Notes under the pieces: generated by a model | Told to the model about the DNA's origin: nothing | Seen by the model: the letters and a program-made list of their open reading frames with translations, nothing else | The model's database searches: none | Assembly (NCBI GenBank): GCA_016871445.1 | Contig: VHDH01000021.1 | Coordinates: forward strand, 1-38,783 | Length of the DNA stretch: 38,783 nt | From: Verrucomicrobiota bacterium | GTDB taxonomy: Bacteria > Verrucomicrobiota > Verrucomicrobiia > Limisphaerales > SXTU01 | Direction of reading: 5' to 3' | Position numbers and translations under genes: made by a program | Shown: piece after piece, positions 7,574-15,701 of the stretch | Layout: the number at the start of each line of letters is the position of its first letter | Position numbering within the stretch: position 1 is the stretch's first letter

Positions 7574-8158
7574 ATGCACTTCCGCCGCGCCTTCACCCTC
7601 ATCGAACTTATCCTCGTCATGGCGCTCATCACCATTGTAGTGAGCGTGTCGCTGCCTTCGCTAAAAGGTTTCTTCCAAGGCCGAGACCTAGATTCCGAGG
7701 CACGCCGTTTCCTCTCGCTCACGCGCTACGGCGCAAGCCGCGCGGTGGCCGAGGGCATCCCCATCGAGCTGTACGTGGATACCGCACAACGCCTTTACGG
7801 GCTGCGTGCGCAGGCTGGGTTTCTCGAACGTGACCCCAAGCGCGTCGAATACAAATTGCTGCCTGAGGTCTTGCTGGAAGTCACCGCCGCACCGCAAAAG
7901 AAAGCCTCCGGCGAGGACAACTTGGACAATCCCGACGAGCAGTTCCTTAACAACACCGAGGACACCTCTGACACTGGCAACTCCATCAAAGTTATCCGCT
8001 TCACTTCCGATGGCTTTATCGGGGACAAGAGCCCCGCCGCCGTCATCCTTCGCCAACGTGGCGACAGCGCCCCCGCTGCTAACGGCGACGCCATCGCCAT
8101 AGCGCAAAGCGCCACGCGCTTGAACTATGAAATTCGCACCCTCCAACTCCAGCGTTAA
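7574..8158 (+). CDS. gspH: Minor pseudopilin GspH
   Basis: A 194-residue protein with a class III prepilin signal, FRRA/FTLIELILVMALITIVVSVS: Ala at -1 (Ala6), Phe7 at +1, Glu11 at +5. After the hydrophobic helix comes a GspH-type domain (SLTRYGASRAVAEGIPIELYVD). I chose ATG 7574 because it gives the compact 6-residue leader typical of pseudopilins. An upstream in-frame ATG at 7463 would add 37 residues encoded by an inverted-repeat-containing stretch (7505-7547) that does not look like coding sequence. The gene lies between gspG and gspI and overlaps the gspI start by 32 bp. GspH is a minor tip/initiation pseudopilin. The acidic insert near residues 112-130 (DNLDNPDEQFLNNTEDTSD) is unusual. 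Confidence 0.88.
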   Translation: MHFRRAFTLIELILVMALITIVVSVSLPSLKGFFQGRDLDSEARRFLSLTRYGASRAVAEGIPIELYVDTAQRLYGLRAQAGFLERDPKRVEYKLLPEVLLEVTAAPQKKASGEDNLDNPDEQFLNNTEDTSDTGNSIKVIRFTSDGFIGDKSPAAVILRQRGDSAPAANGDAIAIAQSATRLNYEIRTLQLQR

Positions 8159-8528
8159 GCGCCACCGCGCCGCGTTCACGCTGGCCGAGGTGCTGGCGGC
8201 GCTGCTATTCATGGCCATCGTCATCCCTGTGGCGCTGGAGGGTCTCCGCATTGCCAGCCGCGCAGGGCAAGTTGGCGAGCGGAAGGCTGCGGCGGCGCGA
8301 GTGGCCGAGCGGGTTTTGAACGAGTTGTCAGTGACAGGTGCAGGCCCGGGCGGCACGAACGACGGAACCATCACGGAGGGCGTGCACGAGTTTCGGTGGA
8401 CTATCCAATCCGAGGCGTGGCCCGAGGACAACTCGCTGCAACAAACTATGGTGCGCGTGATCTATTTTGTGCAGGGCAGCGAATACGAAGTAACCGTATG
8501 CACGCTGACGGGAACAGCGACGCTATGA
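8127..8528 (+). CDS. gspI: Minor pseudopilin GspI
   Basis: A 133-residue protein with a type III signal: a basic leader of 16 residues ending Ala16, then F17-TLAEVLAALLFMAIVIPVA with Glu21 at +5. The -1 residue is Ala rather than Gly. The short C-terminal domain (VAERVLNELSVTG, then HEFRWTIQSE) fits GspI in size and layout; its partner GspJ follows. It begins 32 bp inside gspH, and its stop overlaps the gspJ start as ATGA (8525-8528), so translation is coupled. GspI normally complexes with GspJ and GspK at the pseudopilus tip. Confidence 0.88.
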   Translation: MKFAPSNSSVKRHRAAFTLAEVLAALLFMAIVIPVALEGLRIASRAGQVGERKAAAARVAERVLNELSVTGAGPGGTNDGTITEGVHEFRWTIQSEAWPEDNSLQQTMVRVIYFVQGSEYEVTVCTLTGTATL

Positions 8529-9355
8529 ACCGCGCTTTGGCCAAAGTTAACGAGTCCGAAGTCCGAAGTCTTGCGACTGCCGGACGCGTTGCTGGTTTTT
8601 CATTTTTGACCCGCACCCGCTCCGCTTTCTCCCTTCTCGAACTGCTTATCGCCATCATGGCTTTTGCTATCGTGCTGGTGGCCATCAACGGCGTTTTTTA
8701 TAGCGGCCTTAAACTTCGTAACCGCACCGCCGCGTCACTCGAAAAATCCCTGCCGCTCACGCAGGCGTTGCTGATCCTCAAACGCGACCTCGCCAACCTC
8801 GCCCCCCCGTCCACCAGTAACTCCCGCCTCGTCGGTGAGTTGCAGTCCACACCGACCGGGGGCGCAGGCGGCCTAACAAGCGCGCCACGCTTCGGTTCCA
8901 TCGCGGGCGCGACCGGCGCCATAAGCGGCCAGACCGCACAAGTTAGCCCAGACTTCCACACGCTCTCCGGCCTGCTGGACACCGCAGCGCCTTGGCCCAA
9001 CGCACAGCGGGTCGCCTACCTGCTCACAGACTCCACCAACCGCAATGCGCTGGGCAAGGATCTCGTCCGGGCCGTCACGCGGAACCTGCTTCCAGCCGGC
9101 GGCTTTGAGGAAGTGCCCACCGAGCAATTACTGCTAACCGACGTGGAGAATGTGTTCTTCCTCTACCACGACGGCACAACTTGGGTGGAGACGTGGGACT
9201 CGACGGCGGATGAAACGAGGAAACTCCCGCGGGCAATCATGGTGCGAATCCAGTTTGCGGCAGAGACGCGGTCCGACCTGCCGCCACCAGTGGAACTCGT
9301 CGTACCCATCGTGGCCCAGGCCGGTACGAACTCGGTCAGCGGAGGTTCGCTATGA
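8525..9355 (+). CDS. gspJ: Minor pseudopilin GspJ
   Basis: A 276-residue protein with a late pseudopilin signal: TRSA/FSLLELLIAIMAFAIVLVAI, with Ala34 at -1 and Glu39 at +5. The 34-residue leader is long; an in-frame TTG nearer the signal (codon 28) is an alternative start. The leader DNA contains the doubled motif GTCCGAA (8548-8561 region), which looks like spread intergenic repeat sequence rather than conserved coding. The C-terminal domain is larger than in proteobacterial GspJ (about 195-200) and includes a Gly/Ala-rich stretch around residues 105-140. It is joined to gspI and gspK by ATGA overlaps at both ends. Confidence 0.87.
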   Translation: MNRALAKVNESEVRSLATAGRVAGFSFLTRTRSAFSLLELLIAIMAFAIVLVAINGVFYSGLKLRNRTAASLEKSLPLTQALLILKRDLANLAPPSTSNSRLVGELQSTPTGGAGGLTSAPRFGSIAGATGAISGQTAQVSPDFHTLSGLLDTAAPWPNAQRVAYLLTDSTNRNALGKDLVRAVTRNLLPAGGFEEVPTEQLLLTDVENVFFLYHDGTTWVETWDSTADETRKLPRAIMVRIQFAAETRSDLPPPVELVVPIVAQAGTNSVSGGSL

Positions 9356-10824
9356 AACTTCCCCACTCGCTCAGCTGCCGACGCATGGGAGTGGAACCCT
9401 GCGACGGAAAACTCCGCCATCGCACCTCAGTGACGACGAGCCAACGTGCCTCGGTTCTAATCATTGTTATGTGGGTTGCATTCGGCCTCGTGAGCCTCGC
9501 AATTTACTTCGCGAACTCTTCCTCGCTGGAACTGCGCGCGGCAGACAACCGCGTTGCTGCACTCGAGGCCGAGCAAGCCATTGCCGGCGCGGCGCGTTAC
9601 GTGAGCAACGCCCTTGCGAATGTAACCGAGCCGGGCCTGCCTCCGGATCCTGCTTTCTTCCGAACCGAAGCTCTGCTCATCGGCAATGCGCGCTGTTGGC
9701 TCATCGGCCAGCCGCTGGAGGAGGAGGATGACTTGCGGGTCACCTTCGGGCTGGTAGACGAGAGTGCAAAGCTCAACCTCAACACCGCCACGCTCGCCAT
9801 GCTCAATAAGCTTCCGCGCATGACCGATGCGCTTGCCGCCGCCATCATTGATTGGCGCGACGCGGACAGTGAGATCTCTGAGAACGGCGCGGAGGACGAA
9901 GTCTATGGCCGGCTAAACCCCGCATATCGCTGCAAGAACGCGCCCTTCGAGACCATTGAAGAACTGCGCCTAGTCAATGGCTTCACCTACGACGTCCTTT
10001 ACGACGAGGACGCGAACATGAACGCCGTGCTCGACGACAATGAAAACAACGAGGCCGCCAGTGCGCCGAACGACAACCAAGACGGAGTGCTCAACCGCGG
10101 CGTGCTCGCCTACCTCACCGTTCACGGCCAGCTCTCAAATCTCCGCACCAACGGCGAGCCGAAGGTAAACATCGCTACCGTGGATGCAAACACGCTTCGG
10201 CAAGTGATGAGCGACATGGGTATCGGCAACGATACGATTCTCCGCGTGCTGGCCACCTTCTCGGGTATTGGCGGACCCAACGGCGGCGGCGGTCAACCCG
10301 GCCGGCCTAGCGGCGGAGGCGGAGGCGGCAACCCCTCCCTGACCAACAACAGCGTGCTGCAGTTCTATATGCGGAGCGGGCTCACGGCGGAGGAGTTCGC
10401 GCTCATTGAAAACGATTTAACCGTGTCCACCAACGCAGTGATTGAAGGCTTGGTAAACGTCAACACTGCGACCGCCACCGTGCTCGCCTGCCTGCCTGGC
10501 TTGGACGCCGCCAAGGCAGACGCGCTCATCGCCGCACGTGCGGGGCAGGCAACCTTGCAGACCTCCATCGCGTGGGTAAAGGACGTGCTGGACGAACAAA
10601 GCGCGACACAAGTAGGGCCATTCATCACCGGCCGCAGCCAGAGTTTCTCGGCCGACATCGCGGCAGTGGGCCGGCACGGCCGCGGTTACTCGCGCGTAAA
10701 GTTCATTTTCGATACTATCGAAGGCACGCCCAAAATCCGCCTGCGGCAGGAACTCACGCACCTAGGCTGGGCTTTAGGCTGGGCCGTCCGCGAGCAGATC
10801 GCCGAGATGCAGAACGCACCATGA
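9352..10824 (+). CDS. gspK: Minor pseudopilin GspK
   Basis: A 490-residue protein matching the large tip pseudopilin GspK. The leader is followed by a hydrophobic helix (RASVLIIVMWVAFGLVSLAIYF, about 32-53) that lacks Glu at +5, as is normal for GspK. The GspK domain includes GLVDESAKLNLNTATLAMLNKLP (about 137-159) and a second helix-hairpin-helix-like motif near 365-395 (VNVNTATATVLACLPGLDAAKADALIAAR). It is longer than the usual 320-340 residues, with an Asp/Asn/Glu-rich insert around 220-245 that could bind calcium and a Gly-rich insert near 304-325. It overlaps gspJ (ATGA at 9352) and gspL (ATGA at 10821). Confidence 0.9.
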   Translation: MKLPHSLSCRRMGVEPCDGKLRHRTSVTTSQRASVLIIVMWVAFGLVSLAIYFANSSSLELRAADNRVAALEAEQAIAGAARYVSNALANVTEPGLPPDPAFFRTEALLIGNARCWLIGQPLEEEDDLRVTFGLVDESAKLNLNTATLAMLNKLPRMTDALAAAIIDWRDADSEISENGAEDEVYGRLNPAYRCKNAPFETIEELRLVNGFTYDVLYDEDANMNAVLDDNENNEAASAPNDNQDGVLNRGVLAYLTVHGQLSNLRTNGEPKVNIATVDANTLRQVMSDMGIGNDTILRVLATFSGIGGPNGGGGQPGRPSGGGGGGNPSLTNNSVLQFYMRSGLTAEEFALIENDLTVSTNAVIEGLVNVNTATATVLACLPGLDAAKADALIAARAGQATLQTSIAWVKDVLDEQSATQVGPFITGRSQSFSADIAAVGRHGRGYSRVKFIFDTIEGTPKIRLRQELTHLGWALGWAVREQIAEMQNAP

Positions 10825-12275
10825 ACGTCCCCCTAAAAACCACTGCGAATACGCTGCTCGGCCTCGTGCTGGACGGCAACCGGCTGGAGTTTGCCAGCGT
10901 GAAACGCACTAACGGCTCGGCGGAGATTCGCAAGTCCGCTTCCGCCGCGCTCATGCTCGATCCGCTCACGAACGACCCCGAACTCGTCGGAGCTGAGATC
11001 CGCTCGCACCTGGAAAAGGCCGGGGTGCGCGACCGCCGCTGCGTGGTAGGCGTACCCCTCAACTGGGCGCTTACGTTGTCCATGAAGGTGCCCGCCGGAC
11101 TCGCAGCCGAGGACGTGCACAGCCTGCTGGCAATGGAAGCCGAACGCGGCTTCCCCTACGCGCCGGATACATTGATGGTCTCGTCGTCGCTCGTGGGCCC
11201 GGCGGACGGAGAGCGCACGGCCACACTCGTAGCCATCCCGCGCGACCATATCATACGGCTGCAAGAGGCTCTGGAATCCATCGGGCTGCGGCCGGTGAGC
11301 TTTTCCCTTGGCCTTGCGGCGTTGCAGCCAGTCGGGGAATCCGAAACCGCCGGCGGCGTAATGGTGCTCTTACCCGGCGAGAAGGGTGTGGGCCTGCAGA
11401 TCACCGCGCAAGGCGGCGTAGCCGCGCTGCGGCTGCTGGAAGGCGCCCTTGAGCAAGAGGGAGCGGAGCGTCGTGTGCAAAAGGATTACGTGGCCCGCGA
11501 ACTGCGTATCACGCTGGGACAATTACCTGACGACGTGCGAAGCGTAGTGCGAAACCTGAAGGTGTTTGGCAGCGACGAACTAGCCGAGGAGCTTTACGAG
11601 CAGGTGAAGCCGCGCGCCGAAGCACTTGGGCTGCGCGCACAACTGGTAAGAGAATTTGCCCCGATGGAGCTTGGCCCCACGATACCGAACGGAACCGCTG
11701 TCTCCACCGCGCTGGCGCTGGCACTGCGGCACTTAGCCGGCCGGTCCATGAGCTTCGAATTCTTACCGCCGCGCGTGAGCAAGTGGAAACAATTCACCGA
11801 GCAACATGCATCCAAGAAACTCGTCTATGCCGCCGCCGTATGCGGCTTTGTGGTGCTGGGTGTGGTCGGGCTATTTGGCTGGCAGCAGTGGCGTTTGAAC
11901 CAGTTAGAAAAGCAATGGCGAGGGATGGAGGCGCGCGTCAACACCGTCAAAGACATGGAGGCGCGCATCCGCAAATATCGACCGTGGTATGACGAGTCCT
12001 TCCGCGCGTTGAGCATCCTTAAAGCCGTCACGCAAGCGTTCCCCGAGGACGGCACCGTGGCCGCCAAGTCCGTCGAAATCCGCGAGCGCGCCGGCGTGAC
12101 TTGCAGCGGCACCGCACGCAACAATGCCGCGCTCCTCCGCATGCTCGACTTACTCCGCGCCTCCAAGCTAGTCAAAGACCTGAAAGTCGAGCAGGTCAAG
12201 GGCGGGCAAAATAACCAGCCGCTCGAGTTCACCTTCAACTTCAACTGGGCCGATCCCGTTCAAGGCAACCGATGA
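10821..12275 (+). CDS. gspL: GspL-type protein (PilM-like actin-fold domain fused to PilN-like domain)
   Basis: A 484-residue bitopic inner-membrane protein. The cytoplasmic part (about 1-320) has the actin-like PilM/GspL fold: LLGLVLDGNRLEFASV at the start, VVGVPLNWALTLSMKVP near 75-91, and a later LPGEKGVGLQITAQGG strand pair near 184-199. One membrane helix lies at about 334-353, followed by a coiled-coil (about 354-390) and a PilN-like periplasmic domain. GspL recruits GspE to the membrane. The start is ATG 10821, overlapping the gspK stop; the frame is open upstream to 10572 but only as a shadow of gspK. It overlaps gspM by ATGA at 12272. Confidence 0.88.
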   Translation: MNVPLKTTANTLLGLVLDGNRLEFASVKRTNGSAEIRKSASAALMLDPLTNDPELVGAEIRSHLEKAGVRDRRCVVGVPLNWALTLSMKVPAGLAAEDVHSLLAMEAERGFPYAPDTLMVSSSLVGPADGERTATLVAIPRDHIIRLQEALESIGLRPVSFSLGLAALQPVGESETAGGVMVLLPGEKGVGLQITAQGGVAALRLLEGALEQEGAERRVQKDYVARELRITLGQLPDDVRSVVRNLKVFGSDELAEELYEQVKPRAEALGLRAQLVREFAPMELGPTIPNGTAVSTALALALRHLAGRSMSFEFLPPRVSKWKQFTEQHASKKLVYAAAVCGFVVLGVVGLFGWQQWRLNQLEKQWRGMEARVNTVKDMEARIRKYRPWYDESFRALSILKAVTQAFPEDGTVAAKSVEIRERAGVTCSGTARNNAALLRMLDLLRASKLVKDLKVEQVKGGQNNQPLEFTFNFNWADPVQGNR

Positions 12276-12826
12276 ATCCCAAGAGTCGCGAACAACTGCT
12301 GGCGCTCCTCGCCGTCACCGCCGTCCTGCTAATGGTGGGCGACAAATTCGTCCTCCAGCCACTCACGGCGAGTTGGGCCGCGCGCAACAAGCGCATTGCC
12401 GACCTTGAGAAGCAGGTAGTCGAGGGTGCAGCGAAACTCGACCGGGAAAGCGCCATCAGCGACCGTTGGAAAACCATGCGCGTCACCGCGCTGACCAACG
12501 ACATCTCGGCCGCCGAGAGCCAGGCATTGCGCGCCTTCGAGCGTTGGGGCAAAGACGCAAACGTGACCGTAAGCGGCCTGAAACCGGCGTGGAAACGCAC
12601 CTCCGACCGCGAGGAGTATCAGACGCTCGAATGCCGCGCCGACGCCACTGGCAGCCTGTCGAGCCTCGCGCGCTTCTTATATCAAATTGAAAGGGACCCG
12701 CTGGCCATGAAGGTTGAGGTCGTGGATCTCACAACTCGGGATAACGAAGGCAGAAACCTCACCCTGTCGCTGCAACTAAGCGGCCTGGTGCTCACCCAAA
12801 AGAAGAATGACAACGGCGCCAAATAA
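12272..12826 (+). CDS. gspM: GspM/PilO-like inner-membrane protein
   Basis: A 184-residue protein with one N-terminal membrane helix (about 8-30, LLALLAVTAVLLMVGDKFVL), a coiled-coil (about 36-75) and a ferredoxin-like periplasmic domain (about 95-175; LECRADATGSLSSLARFLYQIE). This is the GspM/PilO layout, and its place right after gspL supports the call. GspM forms heterodimers with GspL in the assembly platform. The start ATG overlaps the gspL stop (ATGA, 12272-12275). Confidence 0.85.
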   Translation: MNPKSREQLLALLAVTAVLLMVGDKFVLQPLTASWAARNKRIADLEKQVVEGAAKLDRESAISDRWKTMRVTALTNDISAAESQALRAFERWGKDANVTVSGLKPAWKRTSDREEYQTLECRADATGSLSSLARFLYQIERDPLAMKVEVVDLTTRDNEGRNLTLSLQLSGLVLTQKKNDNGAK

Positions 12827-12887
12827 CCCCGTGCTCACCTCCGTCATCCCTCTGGCCCCCGTGCGCCAGTCATGCCAGAATCACGCC

Positions 12888-13979
12888 ATGAAGCCGATTC
12901 GCCCGATCGCGTTCACCTGCATCCTCACGCTACTGCTCGGCACTTGCCTCGCGCCCGCACAACCGGTGCGCACCAACAGCCCCGCGCCGTCCAATGCGTC
13001 CGTTAAGTCCTCGTCTAAGCAGTCCGCCGTCAAGGCCACGCCCGCACCGCCCACGGGCACCTTCGACGACTTCAAATCCATACCGGATCGGAATATCTTC
13101 AATACTCGCCGCTACGCCGGCCGCGCCGCTAACCCCGACACCCAACCACCCCCCCCACCGCGCCGCGACCCTGTCATTGAGTCCTTTTCGCTACTCGGCA
13201 CGATGGAGTATGAAAAAGGCAGCGTGGCGTTCTTTGAGGGATCCAATTCCAGCCTGCGCAGGTCCGCCAAAGTGGACGACTCCATCGCCGGCTGTAAGAT
13301 TACGGCCATCGAGCCATCGGTCATTACACTCGAGACGGATGGCAAGCCCATGCAGTTGAGAGTCGGCTACATGCTACGGCGCGAAGACCAGGGACAATGG
13401 CAGACGCGCGAGGCGGAACGACCCTACGAATCAGCCTTTTCCTCGAGCTTTTCCTCAGGCTTTTCCTCAGGCTTTTCCTCGGGAACCAGCCCTAACTCAT
13501 CATTCGGCGGCTTTTCCTTCGGCTCCCGAGACTCGCGAAGTTCATCCTTCTTCAGCCGCGACTCACGCAGTTCCTCTAGCTCCCGCTCAAGCTCGTCATT
13601 TGGCAGCGGCAATCCATCGGAAATAGCCCAATCCCGCATCCGCGATCAGGACCGCAACGGCGATGGCCGGGTCTCACGCGAGGAAGCTGACAGCCGACTG
13701 CGCGACCGTTTCCGCGAGATTGACCGCGATGGCGATGGTTTCGTGACGGGCGACGAATACACCGCCTACTACACCGCCCGCTTTGGCGGCGGCTCTGGCA
13801 CACCATCCCCCACGGGCAGTTCCTTCAACAATTCCGCCAGTCCCGGGACTTTCAGCTCCGGGAGCAGCGGAAACAATTCCAGCGGTGGCGGCTCTCCCTC
13901 TGGCTCGACCAGTTCGAGCAGCGGTGAAAGCGACCTGCTGCGCCGTCTCATGGAACAACGTGCCCGGGAAAACCGATAA
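12888..13979 (+). CDS. GspC/PilP-like protein with a Ser-rich linker and two EF-hands
   Basis: A 363-residue envelope protein. N-terminal hydrophobic segment (about 5-25; signal peptide or membrane anchor), a Ser/Pro linker, then a GspC homology-region-like domain (about 58-165): DDFKSIPDRNIFN, SFSLLGTMEYEKGSVAFFEG, and a VGYMLRRED ending. A Ser/Phe/Arg-rich low-complexity linker (about 183-243) leads to two canonical EF-hand loops, Asp255-Glu266 and Asp279-Glu290, and a Gly/Ser tail. The gene lies between gspM and the secretin, where the linker protein between inner membrane and secretin is expected. EF-hands are not part of known GspC proteins. Start: ATG 12888 precedes the hydrophobic segment directly; an in-frame ATG at 12807 overlaps gspM and is less likely. 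The GspC assignment rests on position and weak motifs. Confidence 0.65.
   Translation: MKPIRPIAFTCILTLLLGTCLAPAQPVRTNSPAPSNASVKSSSKQSAVKATPAPPTGTFDDFKSIPDRNIFNTRRYAGRAANPDTQPPPPPRRDPVIESFSLLGTMEYEKGSVAFFEGSNSSLRRSAKVDDSIAGCKITAIEPSVITLETDGKPMQLRVGYMLRREDQGQWQTREAERPYESAFSSSFSSGFSSGFSSGTSPNSSFGGFSFGSRDSRSSSFFSRDSRSSSSSRSSSSFGSGNPSEIAQSRIRDQDRNGDGRVSREEADSRLRDRFREIDRDGDGFVTGDEYTAYYTARFGGGSGTPSPTGSSFNNSASPGTFSSGSSGNNSSGGGSPSGSTSSSSGESDLLRRLMEQRARENR
13437..13484 (+). repeat. 12-bp tandem repeat (four units) in the Ser-rich linker
   Basis: TTTTCCTCAGGC and variants occur four times in a row (13437-13448, 13449-13460, 13461-13472, 13473-13484), encoding FSSG-type units. Two neighbouring units are identical, which suggests recent slippage. 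Length changes would stay in frame and only alter the spacing between the GspC-like domain and the EF-hands. Confidence 0.85.
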
Positions 13980-13980
13980 T

Positions 13981-15666
13981 ATGAAAAACACCCTAACCCT
14001 TATCCTCACCGCCGGCCTCGCCGGTTTCACGCTCGCGCAAACTCCGCCGACACCGCCCGCCGTTCCAGCTCCTACTCCGGCAACACCAACGCCCAAAACT
14101 GATGACGAGCCCCGCCCGGCTGGTCTGGCCGCCGCCCTCGCGGCCGAAGCTGCCGCCAAGGCCGCCGAGGCCGCGCGCCCGCCCGTGCCGAAGGAGCCGA
14201 TAAAACGCATCACCAGCGATACCGAGAAGGGTATCAAGCTCAACTTTCGCGGCGTGCCACTAGAGATGGTTCTCAATTACTTCGCTGAGGCCGCCGGCTT
14301 CACCATCATCCCGAAGGTGGACATTCGCGGCCGCGTAGACGTGTGGAGCGAGGATGCCCTCACCAAGACGGAAGCTGTTGACGTACTTAATAATGTCCTG
14401 TCCCGCAATGGTTACGCCGCCTACCTCTCTGGCCGCACGCTCAACGTGGTGAACAAGGACGAGATGAAGCAACGCCCCCTCCCGGTGAACGCCGGGACCG
14501 ACCCCGAGAAAATCCCGACCAGCGAAAACATGGTCACGCAGATTCTCCCGGTGAAGTTCATCAGCGCCGAGCAGCTCATCCGCAACCTCGAGACGCTGCT
14601 GCCCACGACCTCCGTGATGTCGGCCAACGCCGGTGCCAACGCCCTCATCCTCACCGACACGCAGGTCAACATCCGACGCGTAGCCGAGATCATCAAGGCT
14701 TTGGACACCCCCGTAGCCAGCGTCACTAGTATCAAGGTTTTCAGCCTCAAGTTCGCTGACGCCAAAGCACTAACAACCATAGTTAAAGACCTCTTCAACC
14801 CGGACAACTCCTCCAGCGGCGGCGGCCGGGGCCAACAGGGTGGCATTGACCCTCGCCAGATCCTTTTCCAACGTTTCGGTGGTGGTGGTGGTGGTGGTAG
14901 CAGCGGCAGCAGCACCCAAGGCGGAGGACGTGTCTCCACCCCCAAAGTCGTGGCAGCGGCAGATGAGCTGAGCAACTCGCTCATTGTTAGCGGACCCGAA
15001 GCGCAGATGGCGCTAATTGAGGACGTTATTAAGCAAGTGGATGTGCCAGTGGAAGACGTGACTGAGGTGAAAGTTTTCCGCCTCAAGCACGCTAACGCCG
15101 ACGATACGGCTACGCTGATTAAAAACCTCTTCCCTGACACCACCACGCAGGGCAACCGCACCGGTGGCTCGCGGGGCGGGTTCACCGGCTTCCGGCCGCC
15201 GGGCTCAGGCGGAGGCGGGACGGCGGCTACCTCCAACAGCAGTGAGCGTCTCCTTAAACAAAACCGTGTAGTGGCCGTGGCCGACAATCGCACTGCATCA
15301 GTAATTATCACCGCCTCGCCTGCGCTGATGGAGCAGATCAGCGGAATGATCTCACAACTGGATTCTGACCCTTCCAAACAGCAAAAAGTCTTTGTGATAC
15401 CCGTGGAGAACGCCGACCCCTCACAGGTGCAACAAATCCTACAGAACCTCTTCCCGACCGCCAGCGGGCGGGCCGCCTCGCAAAATAACGGCCTCAACGG
15501 CCGCAGCGGCTTCGGCACCGGCACCACCACCCGTAACAACGGCGGGCGCAACACCGGCGCGGGCACGGGCGCGGGCACAGGCTTCTCCGGCCGCAACTCC
15601 TCCAGCGGGTTTGGCGGGGGCGGCAACAGCGGCTTCGGTGGCAGCGGTTTTGGCAACAGCCGTTAA
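13981..15666 (+). CDS. gspD: Split secretin GspD, periplasmic N-domain part
   Basis: A 561-residue exported protein holding secretin N-domains but no secretin barrel. Signal peptide about 1-19, a Pro/Ala-rich linker, N0 (about 80-160, from GIKLNFRGVPLEMVLNYFAE), then KH-like N-domains starting near VTQILPVKFISAEQ, VTSIKVFSLKFADAK and VTEVKVFRLKHANAD. The last two have Gly-rich inserts between their halves. The protein ends with only the first half of another N-domain (KVFVIPVENADPSQVQQILQ) and a Gly/Asn-rich tail. The matching second half opens the next gene. It would sit in the periplasm and contact the inner-membrane parts. ATG 13981 follows the GspC-like stop by 1 bp. The domain assignment is by eye. 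Confidence 0.85.
   Translation: MKNTLTLILTAGLAGFTLAQTPPTPPAVPAPTPATPTPKTDDEPRPAGLAAALAAEAAAKAAEAARPPVPKEPIKRITSDTEKGIKLNFRGVPLEMVLNYFAEAAGFTIIPKVDIRGRVDVWSEDALTKTEAVDVLNNVLSRNGYAAYLSGRTLNVVNKDEMKQRPLPVNAGTDPEKIPTSENMVTQILPVKFISAEQLIRNLETLLPTTSVMSANAGANALILTDTQVNIRRVAEIIKALDTPVASVTSIKVFSLKFADAKALTTIVKDLFNPDNSSSGGGRGQQGGIDPRQILFQRFGGGGGGGSSGSSTQGGGRVSTPKVVAAADELSNSLIVSGPEAQMALIEDVIKQVDVPVEDVTEVKVFRLKHANADDTATLIKNLFPDTTTQGNRTGGSRGGFTGFRPPGSGGGGTAATSNSSERLLKQNRVVAVADNRTASVIITASPALMEQISGMISQLDSDPSKQQKVFVIPVENADPSQVQQILQNLFPTASGRAASQNNGLNGRSGFGTGTTTRNNGGRNTGAGTGAGTGFSGRNSSSGFGGGGNSGFGGSGFGNSR
14878..14898 (+). repeat. (GGT)7 microsatellite in gspD
   Basis: Seven consecutive GGT codons encode a poly-Gly run in the loop of the third N-domain. 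Slippage would change loop length by whole residues and leave the frame intact. Confidence 0.85.
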
Positions 15667-15701
15667 TCGCCAGAAACAAGACACTTCAACTGAAAGGTAT
15701 C

